Assembly (NCBI GenBank): GCA_964426135.1
Contig: CAYRPN010000172.1
Coordinates: forward strand, 1-10,092
Direction of reading: 5' to 3'
DNA length: 10,092 nt
Source: CAYRPN01 sp964426135
GTDB taxonomy: Bacteria; Planctomycetota; Phycisphaerae; Phycisphaerales; Phycisphaeraceae
Shown: in pieces, positions 1 through 6,607 of the stretch
How the letters are laid out: each line of letters opens with the position of its first letter
Numbering within the stretch: position 1 is the first letter of the stretch
Position numbers and translations under genes: made by a program
Notes under the pieces: model-generated
Seen by the model: the letters and a program-made list of their open reading frames with translations, nothing else
What the model was told of the DNA's origin: nothing
Database searches by the model: none

Positions 1-2
1 CA

Positions 3-44
3 GTGCGCCCGACCCTCCCCTAACCCCTCCCTAAGAGGGAGGGG
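3..44. repeat. Intergenic hairpin repeat, left copy
   Basis: Bases 24-32 (CCCCTCCCT) and 36-44 (AGGGAGGGG) form a perfect 9-bp stem with a 3-nt loop, preceded by GTGCGCCCGACCCTC at about 4-18. The same lead sequence and a similar stem occur at the other end of the window in reverse orientation (10047-10091). There is no T-run after the stem, so it is better called a dispersed repeat than an intrinsic terminator. It lies just upstream of the ABC gene. Confidence 0.6.
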
Positions 45-97
45 AATCGGAAACGACCGAGACCTCGTTGCACCGCCTCACGGCGCCGACCTGAACC

Positions 98-1957
98 ATG
101 CCTGAATTGCCGACCATCAAGACCGCGCGCGGCAAGCTGGACCTCCGGCAGGCGCGGTTGGTCCGCCGCAAGTTCAGCAAGTACGTCCATCGCTACCGCG
201 CCATGCTGATCCTGGCATGTGTCGCCGCGCTGGGCGCGACGGTCACCGAACTGGCGGCGCCCTGGACCATCAAGGCGATCTTCGACTACGTGCTGACCGA
301 TTCGCCGAAGGACCGCCTGCTCGGCCGCATGCTTCACAGCATCAGCACCGACAAGGGGACGATGCTGCTGGCGATCTGCGTCGCCATCGTCGTGATCGCG
401 CTGTTCGATGCGCTTTTCTCTTACCTGCGCGACGTGCTGCTGGCCAAGGCGGGGCAGATGATGGTCGGCGATCTGCGCCAGGACGTGTTCGATCACCTGC
501 AGAAACTCCCGCCCGCCGAGTTCGAAGAACGCCGCACCGGCGACCTGCTCACCCGGCTCAGCGGCGATGTCACCATGCTCCGCCAGATGCTCTGCGACGC
601 GCTGGTCACCGTGGGCCAGGGCGTGCTCATCATTGTGGCGATGGCGGCGGCGATGTTCTGGCTCAACCCCTTGCTCACGCTGATCGCCCTGGCGATCGTG
701 CCGCCGACCGCGTGGCTGACGCTGCGCGTCTCGCGCGACATTCGCAAAGCCGCCCGCCGGGCCCGCGAGAAAGAAAGCGAAGTCGCCAGCATCGCCCACG
801 ACGTGCTGGGCGCCATGGCCGTCGTGCAGGCGTTCAACCGCGAGAAGATCGAGCGCGAGCGCTTCGGTCGGCAGAACCGCAGCAGCGTCCGCGCCGGCGT
901 TCGCACCACCCGGCTGGAGGCGAAGCTGTCGCGAATGGTCTCGATCACCGGGGCCGTGGCGCTGTGCGCGATCCTGTACGTGGGCGTGCGGGCGGTGGTG
1001 AAGCAGGAAATGACCGCCGGCGACCTGCTGGTTTTTCTCGCCTACCTGCGCGCCATGGCCAAGCCCGTGCGCCGCATTTCCAAGGTCACCGGCGCTGTCG
1101 CCAAGGCCACAACCTGCGGCCAGCGCGTCACCGAACTGCTGGCGATCCGCCCGACGATCAAGGATCGCGACGACGCCGTCGCGATGCCGCCGCTGCGCGG
1201 AACTGTGACCTTCGATGGCGTGAGCTTCAACTACCCCAACGGCACGCCCGCGCTTCAGGATGTTTCGCTGACCATCGAAGCGGGCGAGCGCGTCGCCATC
1301 GTCGGCCCCAGCGGCGCGGGCAAGTCCACCCTCATCAAGCTCCTGCTGCGCTTCTACGATCCGGCTGCGGGACGCGTCGCGGTGGATGGCCACGATCTGC
1401 GCTCCGTCACGCTCGCCTCGCTGCGCCGGCAGATCGGCTGGGTGCATCAGGACACGGTGCTGTTCAGCCTGACCGTGCGCGAGAATATCGCACTGGGCAA
1501 GCAGCGTGCGACGGATGACGAGATCGTCGCAGCCGCCCGCCGCGTGCAGGCGAATGAGTTCATCGCGCAGCTTCCCAAGGGCTACGACACGCCGCTGGGC
1601 CAGAGCGCGCTGACGCTTTCGGGCGGCCAGCGTCAGCGCCTGGCGCTGGCGCGGGCGCTCTTGCGCGAGCCGGCGCTGCTGCTGCTCGATGAGCCGGCCA
1701 CGGGCCTCGACGCCCTAACCCGTCGGCAGGTCAGCGAGGTCTGGCTCAGCAGCGACCATCGCGCCACCACGCTGGTCATCTGCCACCGCCTCGTCGAGAT
1801 GGAGCGGTTCGATCGCGTCATTCTCTTCTCCGGCGGGCGCGTTGTCGCCGCCGCCCCGCACGCCGCCCTGCTCGAATCGTGTCCGGCATACGCCCGGCTC
1901 TATGAGGTCGACAGCCATCAGAACGAACCACAGGCGCAGGAGACGGCGCCGTGCTGA
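98..1957 (+). CDS. ABC exporter, fused permease and ATPase (ABCB/MsbA-type)
   Basis: 619-residue half-transporter of the usual length for fused TMD-NBD exporters; two copies would form the working dimer in the inner membrane. The membrane domain has hydrophobic segments at roughly residues 34-58, 88-110, 168-188, 190-210 and 280-325 (two). The ATPase domain has all key motifs: Walker A GPSGAGKST at 403-411, Q-loop Gln451 in WVHQD, signature LSGGQ at 507-511, Walker B with Asp531-Glu532 (LLLLDEP), and switch His563 in VICHRL. It should therefore be an active ATPase. Family members export lipids, glycolipids, peptides or drugs; nothing in the sequence fixes the substrate. The ATG at 98 lacks a strong ribosome-binding site but is well placed before the conserved region. 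Its last codons overlap the next gene by 7 bp, and the two kinase genes downstream suggest its cargo is a phosphorylated or aminoglycoside/choline-like molecule (inference). Confidence 0.93.
   Translation: MPELPTIKTARGKLDLRQARLVRRKFSKYVHRYRAMLILACVAALGATVTELAAPWTIKAIFDYVLTDSPKDRLLGRMLHSISTDKGTMLLAICVAIVVIALFDALFSYLRDVLLAKAGQMMVGDLRQDVFDHLQKLPPAEFEERRTGDLLTRLSGDVTMLRQMLCDALVTVGQGVLIIVAMAAAMFWLNPLLTLIALAIVPPTAWLTLRVSRDIRKAARRAREKESEVASIAHDVLGAMAVVQAFNREKIERERFGRQNRSSVRAGVRTTRLEAKLSRMVSITGAVALCAILYVGVRAVVKQEMTAGDLLVFLAYLRAMAKPVRRISKVTGAVAKATTCGQRVTELLAIRPTIKDRDDAVAMPPLRGTVTFDGVSFNYPNGTPALQDVSLTIEAGERVAIVGPSGAGKSTLIKLLLRFYDPAAGRVAVDGHDLRSVTLASLRRQIGWVHQDTVLFSLTVRENIALGKQRATDDEIVAAARRVQANEFIAQLPKGYDTPLGQSALTLSGGQRQRLALARALLREPALLLLDEPATGLDALTRRQVSEVWLSSDHRATTLVICHRLVEMERFDRVILFSGGRVVAAAPHAALLESCPAYARLYEVDSHQNEPQAQETAPC
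1938..1942 (+). promoter_or_regulatory. Ribosome-binding site deciding a GTG start
   Basis: AGGAG lies 8 nt before the GTG at 1951, inside the end of the ABC gene. This supports GTG 1951 as the true start and points to coupled translation. Confidence 0.6.
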
Positions 1958-3315
1958 ACACTCTCTTCGACATTCCGACTCACGATCCCGTCGCTGGCGG
2001 CCTGGCGCACCTCGATGAGTCGGCGCTGCTTCACCTGTGCAACGAACAACTCGGTGGCAACGAGCAGGAGAACGGGCCTTGGAAGTTCTGCCGCGCGGTC
2101 AACGCCCAGTATCGCCCCGGCCAGCGCATCGCCCTGGCGCTGGCGCTCTTGCACGAGGCGGACGTGCCGGAGGATCGGTACTGGCCGCAGGAAACGCTAG
2201 TGCATCTGCACGTGCCGGTGCGCTTGCCGGTGTCCCGCCGCGGCTGCGTGGTGTGCGGGCCGGCGGGCGAGATGGAAGCTTATGTGTTCCCCAACGATCG
2301 CAAGCTGCGATCGCTGCGATCCATGTCGAGCGCGGCCGGTGCGACCGAGTTGTGGCGGCGGTGGTTCAAGGACGCGGGGGAGCGAGAACTGTCATTGCGG
2401 CGGCAGTTGCTGCGCTACGTGCCTGAGAGCAAGTTCGTCGCGCGGATGCGCGAGCGCAACAGCGATCAGGAAGTGCAGCAGGACGGCTTGGCGGTGCGGG
2501 TGTGCGACGCCGACCGCGCCAAGGCCCTGGTCCATCGCCACCGCGAGACGCGCCGGTTGCTGAAGGGTCGGCCACGGGCACTGGATGTGCCCCGCGTGAT
2601 CGGTGCGGACGAGGAGCAGGGAATCGTGGGTGTGGAGTGGATCAAGGGCGACGGCCTGCTGGAAACGCTGGCCACTGGCAACATGGGCGAAGCAGATGCC
2701 GTGTTGAAGCTGCTGGCTGAGGCGCTCCACGATTTTCACGCGATGAGCATGACGGGCCTGGAGCGGACAAGCGGAGCGCAGCTTGCCGCTGACATCGACG
2801 ACGCCACGGGCGAATTGGCCATCGCGCTACCGGCGCTGGCGGATCGGTGGTGCTGGCTTGCGACATTGAGCCGGGAATTGAACAGCCGCCTGCCGCCGGC
2901 TTCGGCCACGATTCACCGCGATTTCTATTTCGATCAGGTGCGCGTCCGCAAACATCGCTGCACCATCGTTGATCTCGAGAGGCTCGCACTCGGCGATCCG
3001 ATGATCGACGTCGCCAGCTTCGTCGTCCAGATGCGAATGGTCGGGCATCGGCCGGAACTCGCCGTTGCCGGCGACACGGCGGCTCGCTGGAGCGAACGGT
3101 TTCACGAGCACTGGCGTGGTGTGGCGGCTGCGCCGGCAGAGCCTGGCGCGTGGGCGTTCTATTCCGCTCTCGCGGCGATTGAGCTAGCGCGAGGCGTGAC
3201 GCGGCGGCTGCGCGGCGGGTGGGCGGCGCTGGCGCAGCGCTGCCTGGAAGATGCGGAGCACTCGCTGCGGGCAGCCGCGCAGAATCATCCGAAACCGGCG
3301 AGGTCAATGGCATGA
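1951..3315 (+). CDS. Phosphotransferase of the aminoglycoside/choline kinase fold (paralog 1)
   Basis: 454-residue soluble protein starting at GTG. The C-terminal lobe carries the kinase loop HRDFYFDQ (His322, catalytic-type Asp324, Gln329) followed by IVDLERLALGD with Asp341, matching the HxDxxxxN and metal-binding Asp motifs of the APH (aminoglycoside phosphotransferase) family. The usual Asn of HxDxxxxN is Gln here. In the N-terminal part, LLRYVPESKFVAR near residues 153-165 aligns with YKPGRR of the next gene. The strand AVRV places Arg183 where the partner has Lys195, so the ATP-anchoring lysine may be missing. FPNDRKLRSL near residue 113 resembles FSSDRDPGLPHL in the partner. The two genes are therefore diverged tandem paralogs of almost equal length. 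The substrate is unknown; kinases of this fold act on antibiotics, choline, sugars and other small molecules. The 7-bp overlap with the ABC gene suggests a shared task. Altered residues leave open that this is a pseudokinase partner. Confidence 0.82.
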   Translation: MLNTLFDIPTHDPVAGGLAHLDESALLHLCNEQLGGNEQENGPWKFCRAVNAQYRPGQRIALALALLHEADVPEDRYWPQETLVHLHVPVRLPVSRRGCVVCGPAGEMEAYVFPNDRKLRSLRSMSSAAGATELWRRWFKDAGERELSLRRQLLRYVPESKFVARMRERNSDQEVQQDGLAVRVCDADRAKALVHRHRETRRLLKGRPRALDVPRVIGADEEQGIVGVEWIKGDGLLETLATGNMGEADAVLKLLAEALHDFHAMSMTGLERTSGAQLAADIDDATGELAIALPALADRWCWLATLSRELNSRLPPASATIHRDFYFDQVRVRKHRCTIVDLERLALGDPMIDVASFVVQMRMVGHRPELAVAGDTAARWSERFHEHWRGVAAAPAEPGAWAFYSALAAIELARGVTRRLRGGWAALAQRCLEDAEHSLRAAAQNHPKPARSMA

Positions 3316-4661
3316 CGACGCTGCGATGTGACAACACGACCGGCGTCAACGCGGCGCATGCAGCGCTGCGCCGACTGTGTCAGCCCGCGCAGGTGGCGCG
3401 GCTGCTGCAAGCGGTAGCGCGGCAGCGCGGCATCGAGAAAGTATGCGTCGATAATGTCCGCATCGAGAGATGCTGGCCGGGGCGAGATGGGATTTACTTG
3501 TTTGAATGGTCGTTCGAGGCGGACGGTGCGCGGGCCCGGCTCTATGGACGCTTTGCACCCGATGAACCCGACGGCGATGGCGAAGGCGAGCACGAGCGAG
3601 CCACGTCCTGCAATGGGCAGGTCTGCGGCGGTCGTCCGACGCTGACGCGGGACATTCGTTGCTGGCAGCCCCGCTGGCGCACCACGGTCTTTTCCAGCGA
3701 CCGCGATCCCGGCCTGCCGCATCTATCCGCCTGCCTCGATCCGGAGGAAGCCATCGCGGTTGCTCGACTTTTTCCACGCGGCAGGGCGCTGGGGGCAGCG
3801 CAGTTGCTCGCCTACAAGCCCGGCCGTCGCGCGACAATTCACTACACGCAGCGATCCCGCAGCAAGCGTACTTCGGCACTACAGGTTGCGGGCAAGACCT
3901 TCCGCGATCAGCGAGGCCGCCGCTTGCTCGAGTTGCACCGGCAGGCGCGTTGGCAGTTGAAGAACATCGGCGCGCCCCTCACTGTTCCCGCGCCGCTCGG
4001 CTACATCAAGCCGTTGCGGCTGGCGGTGGTGGAATGGATCGATGTGGACGCCGGGGCGCAGCGGCGGCTGGGTGCCCGCGACTATGTGGCGGCTCTGGCG
4101 GACCTGCACCGAATCGAGGTCGACGACCTTCCAATGCATACGATTGACAAGGAGTGTGCCGTCGTTCGTCAGTGGCACGAGCACCTTCAGGTCATGCGTC
4201 CCGCCGACGCGGATCGCGCCTGGCCGCTGGTGGAGTTGTTATGCGAGCGCGGCGCGCCGATGGGTGAAGCGCGGCCTTGCGTGATCCACCGCGACTTCTA
4301 TGAGCGACAGCTCCTGGCCGGCGCCAACGGCCCGGTGCTGATCGATCTCGATACGCTGGCGGCGGGCGATCGCTGTGTGGACCTGGGCAACCTGGCGGCG
4401 CACCTGGCGCTGTCTCGACTGGCTGCTGGCGAGCGCGTGCGGTCGACGCCGCTTTGCCGGGAGATCGCCGATCTCTACGAACAGAGCGGTCACGCGGTTG
4501 ATCGCCGGCGGTTGGCGTATTTCGCTGCCGCGTCGATGTTCCGCGTGGCGGCGGTGCATGCCGTCCGCACGGCGACTCGGCGCTGGACGCGCCCGCTGGT
4601 CCGGTTGGCGGCGGAGTTGATGTCGGTCAGGCAGTCGCAATGGTCAGGAGCGATGACATGA
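3312..4661 (+). CDS. Phosphotransferase of the aminoglycoside/choline kinase fold (paralog 2)
   Basis: 449 residues from ATG 3312, which overlaps the previous stop as ATGA and has GAGGT 7 nt upstream; an in-frame ATG further upstream (3219) lies inside the previous gene and is unlikely. Motifs in order: FSSDRDPGLPHL, then AYKPGRRATIHY (from Y168), a probable nucleotide-binding Lys195 in QVAGKTFRD, the kinase loop CVIHRDFYERQ (His326, Asp328, Gln333), and VLIDLDTLAAGDRCVDLGN with Asp345 as the metal-binding Asp. The last block closely resembles the DxxRxxxADRYxD region of APH enzymes. As in its neighbour, Gln replaces Asn in HxDxxxxN, but the Lys is kept, so this is the better candidate for the active kinase of the pair. 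It may phosphorylate a small molecule or glycan handled by the ABC exporter (inference). It need not confer antibiotic resistance: this superfamily is broad and the similarity visible is to the fold, not to a named resistance enzyme. Confidence 0.85.
   Translation: MTTLRCDNTTGVNAAHAALRRLCQPAQVARLLQAVARQRGIEKVCVDNVRIERCWPGRDGIYLFEWSFEADGARARLYGRFAPDEPDGDGEGEHERATSCNGQVCGGRPTLTRDIRCWQPRWRTTVFSSDRDPGLPHLSACLDPEEAIAVARLFPRGRALGAAQLLAYKPGRRATIHYTQRSRSKRTSALQVAGKTFRDQRGRRLLELHRQARWQLKNIGAPLTVPAPLGYIKPLRLAVVEWIDVDAGAQRRLGARDYVAALADLHRIEVDDLPMHTIDKECAVVRQWHEHLQVMRPADADRAWPLVELLCERGAPMGEARPCVIHRDFYERQLLAGANGPVLIDLDTLAAGDRCVDLGNLAAHLALSRLAAGERVRSTPLCREIADLYEQSGHAVDRRRLAYFAAASMFRVAAVHAVRTATRRWTRPLVRLAAELMSVRQSQWSGAMT
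4646..4650 (+). promoter_or_regulatory. Ribosome-binding site deciding the pseudopilin start
   Basis: AGGAG sits 7 nt before ATG 4658, whose ATG overlaps the upstream stop as ATGA. This favours 4658 over the in-frame ATG at 4640, which would place the site inside the gene and lacks one of its own. Confidence 0.65.
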
Positions 4662-5338
4662 AGCCGCACCAATCGGATCGCCGGGCATTCACGCTGATCG
4701 AACTGCTGGTGGTCGTCTCGATCATCGCGTTGCTGATCGGGATTCTGCTGCCGGCGCTGGGCGAAGCGCGGCGGCGGGCCCGCGCCGCCGAATGCATGAC
4801 GCGGCAGCACGCCGTGTTCCAGGCCACTGCGTCGTTCATCGAGCAGGCCGGCAGAATGCCGCCGCTGAACAACGACGTTGACGAAGGCGCGTGGCAGTAC
4901 AACTATCTGATCTTCGACGGCAGCGACTGGAAGAACTGCTGGGGCCCCTTGGCGAATCCCGCCAGTGCCTACCTGACGGAGCCGAACGCCTGGTACTGCC
5001 CCTTGCAGATCAGCCCGGCCCACTCCAACAACACGCCGACCAATCCCTGGCCACCGGTCTTGGGCACGGACACGCGCTCCGGCTTCTCGCGGCGTTACGG
5101 CATGAGCGGCGACGATATCCGCAAACTCGTTAAGACCAAAGCCTTCGCCTGCGATGTGTTCAGCTACCCCGACCTGGTCGAAGATTCGCACAAAACCGGC
5201 GTGAACGTGGTCTACACCGACGGCCACGGGAAATACGTGGCGCACACGCTGCTACGGAGCAACACGCTCAACAAGACTTTCAGTTCGGCGATGAATCCCA
5301 CCGTCGAGGCCATCTGGAAAATGCTCGACGACAAGTAG
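4658..5338 (+). CDS. Type II secretion-like pseudopilin with H-X9-DG motif
   Basis: 226 residues. The N terminus is a class III prepilin signal: a short basic leader (MKPHQSDRRA), the cleavage point A|FTLIE with Glu at mature position 5, and a hydrophobic helix LLVVVSIIALLIGILLPAL followed by a basic amphipathic stretch. Prepilin peptidase would cut and methylate it. The -1 residue is Ala, not the usual Gly. The C-terminal part contains HKTGVNVVYTDG (His178, Asp188, Gly189), an exact match to the H-X9-DG motif found in the very large pseudopilin-like families of planctomycetes. Such proteins are usually numerous in these genomes and mostly of unknown role. The middle is Trp- and Pro-rich with little recognisable structure. 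The 4-bp overlap with the second kinase and the strong ribosome-binding site make it part of the operon rather than a chance neighbour. Confidence 0.9.
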   Translation: MKPHQSDRRAFTLIELLVVVSIIALLIGILLPALGEARRRARAAECMTRQHAVFQATASFIEQAGRMPPLNNDVDEGAWQYNYLIFDGSDWKNCWGPLANPASAYLTEPNAWYCPLQISPAHSNNTPTNPWPPVLGTDTRSGFSRRYGMSGDDIRKLVKTKAFACDVFSYPDLVEDSHKTGVNVVYTDGHGKYVAHTLLRSNTLNKTFSSAMNPTVEAIWKMLDDK

Positions 5339-6024
5339 TGAAGACTCCCATGAAAACTCTTTGGAAAGAACATCCTGTCCTTGTGGTGTTGGCCGGCATC
5401 GGTGTCGTGGCGATCGGATGGTTTGCGGCGCAGAAGCTGTCCACCTACTTCAGCGACACGCCATCGATCAGCGCGCGACCGATCCTGAAGGAGGCCAAGG
5501 TGCGCCGCGTGGTGAACGGGCATTACGTGAAGCTGGAGAACGACGAGAAACTGGTTTACGCCGGCATCCGCTCGCCGTTCGAGCATGAGCCGATGTTCGC
5601 CGAGGCGAAGAAACGCAATGAGGCCATTGTCGTCGACAAGCAGGTGAAGCTGGAGTACGACGAGGACGAGCGCGACTCGGACGGCAGGCTGCTGGCGTAT
5701 ACGTTCCTGGGCGACGGCTCGCTGGTGAACGCGACGCTGGTGCGCGAGGGGCTGGCGTTCGTCAGGCTCACACCTCGCGCCAAACGTTACGCGGACGCGC
5801 TGCTGGCGGCGCAGGCGGAAGCGCGGCTTTCCAAGCGAGGCGTCTGGGCTTCGATGACCGACTCCACCGAGGCGCTCTACATCGCAGACACCAAGTACGC
5901 CGAGTTTCATCGCCCCTCGTGCGAGCAGTCCAAGAGTATCTCCGGCAGCCGGCGGGTGGAGTTGCCGAAAAAGGTTGATTTTTTCGAGAGAGGCTTCGCC
6001 CCTTGTCCCAAGTGCAAGCCTTGA
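5338..6024 (+). CDS. Membrane-anchored nuclease-fold protein with Ada-type zinc domain
   Basis: 228 residues if read from GTG 5338, which shares one base with the previous TAG; ATG 5350 (residue 5) is an equally possible start. One hydrophobic segment (about residues 12-34) would act as signal anchor. Residues about 54-170 have the staphylococcal nuclease (SNase) pattern: VRRVVNGHYVKL, LVYAGIRSP, the DSDGRLLAY block with Arg117 (equivalent to Arg87 of nuclease), and LVREGLAFV. Other active-site positions are altered: DGD reads N60-G-H62, the Arg35 position reads Val73, and the Asp40/Glu43 region reads R78-S-P-F81. Catalysis is therefore doubtful. The C-terminal tail FHRPSCEQ...GFAPCPKC (His191, Cys195, Cys223, Cys226) matches the Ada metal-binding domain with His in place of the first Cys, giving a probable zinc site. 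SNase-Ada-type fusions occur in many bacteria. A binding or structural role at the cell envelope is possible. Confidence 0.83.
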   Translation: MKTPMKTLWKEHPVLVVLAGIGVVAIGWFAAQKLSTYFSDTPSISARPILKEAKVRRVVNGHYVKLENDEKLVYAGIRSPFEHEPMFAEAKKRNEAIVVDKQVKLEYDEDERDSDGRLLAYTFLGDGSLVNATLVREGLAFVRLTPRAKRYADALLAAQAEARLSKRGVWASMTDSTEALYIADTKYAEFHRPSCEQSKSISGSRRVELPKKVDFFERGFAPCPKCKP

Positions 6025-6057
6025 TGGCGACAGGCCGCCACCCATGGATCAGGGCGT

Positions 6058-6077
6058 CCCCGTGGCCACCGGGGTTT
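6058..6077. terminator. Possible terminator hairpin between convergent genes
   Basis: CCCCGTGGCCACCGGGG followed by TTT lies between the end of the five-gene operon (+) and the end of the cation-transporter remnant (-). The stem is imperfect and the T-run is only three bases, so this is a weak call. Confidence 0.25.
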
Positions 6078-6430
6078 ATCTCTCGTCCGGTTCGATATGG
6101 ATGAGGACATGTCCAACGGCGGTGTGCCTGGCCTTGATGTGCGCCTTGGCTTTGCCGGCAAGCGCGTGGGCATCGCGAACCGGTAGGAGCGGATCGACGT
6201 GCAGGTGCATATCGACGAAAAAGCCGCGGCCGCTCTTACGCACATGCACTTTCTCCACGAGTCGGACGCCATCCACCTCTGCGGCGGTCGCGCGGACCTT
6301 TTCGACGAGTTCGGGAGCCGTGCGATCGAGCAGTTCCCGTAGTGGCGGGCGCAGCAGACTGACTGCCGTAAAGAGAATGATGCCGCTGGCGACCAGCGCT
6401 GCTGCCTCGTCCGCCAGGACGAGGCGCGGC
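6076..6430 (-). pseudogene. C-terminal fragment of a cation diffusion facilitator (CDF) transporter
   Basis: The minus strand encodes about 112 recognisable residues, from LADEAAALVASGIILF (last membrane helix) through RELLDR, EVDGVRLVEKVHVRKSGRGFFVDMHL, and HALAGKAKAHI to VLIHIEPDER and a normal stop. This is the final helix plus the cytoplasmic dimerisation domain of CDF metal efflux proteins such as FieF. The first four or five membrane helices, with the metal-binding HxxxD and DxxxD sites, are absent: the similarity stops near 6415-6430 where transposase-like sequence on the other strand begins. An ATG exists at 6495 in this frame, but the residues between it and LADEAA do not look like a CDF protein. 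A full CDF protein is about 300 residues, so this is a 5'-truncated remnant. Confidence 0.78.
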
Positions 6431-6439
6431 GAATCGAAC

Positions 6440-6607
6440 CACTGGGGCCCCCAGATTGCGGCGAAACGGGTGCGCGACGGCTCGGCGGAGAGCATCGCGC
6501 CCGTGACGGTCTGGCGGATTCTGACGCATCACAAGCTCAAGCCGTGGCGTGTGCATGCATGGCTCAGCGCCAAGGTGCCGCGCGATGCGGAGTTTGTCCG
6601 CTTCTGA
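6440..6607 (+). mobile_element. IS630-like transposase fragment
   Basis: The plus strand encodes HWGPQIAAKRV, then SIAPVTVWRILTHHKLKPW, then RVHAWLSAKVPRDAEFVRF before a stop. This is the linker from the helix-turn-helix region to the start of the catalytic domain in IS630-family transposases, where the pattern SIS..TVxRIL..xxLKPWR..xWLS.KxPRDxxF is typical. Both the N-terminal DNA-binding part and the DDE catalytic domain are missing, and no terminal inverted repeats can be seen at its edges. It is wedged between two genes of the opposite strand that are both broken at this spot, and so probably marks an old insertion followed by deletion. Confidence 0.6.

Noticed and set aside
20..1447. 475-codon open frame on the minus strand opposite the ABC gene
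   Set aside because: It is rich in Arg, Gln, His, Asp and Ala without any motif, as expected opposite a GC-rich gene; the plus strand has full ABC motifs.
2642..3349. 235-codon minus-strand frame opposite the first kinase
   Set aside because: Arg/Pro/Ser/Ala-rich shadow, no motif; the plus-strand frame carries the kinase loop.
3312..4661. Antibiotic-resistance gene
   Set aside because: The fold is shared with aminoglycoside phosphotransferases, but the catalytic loop is altered and the operon context suggests a different native substrate; no specific resistance enzyme is recognisable.
5975..6440. Plus-strand open frame leading into the transposase fragment
   Set aside because: It lies opposite the CDF remnant and reads as low-complexity Ser/Arg; only the last 55 residues resemble a transposase.
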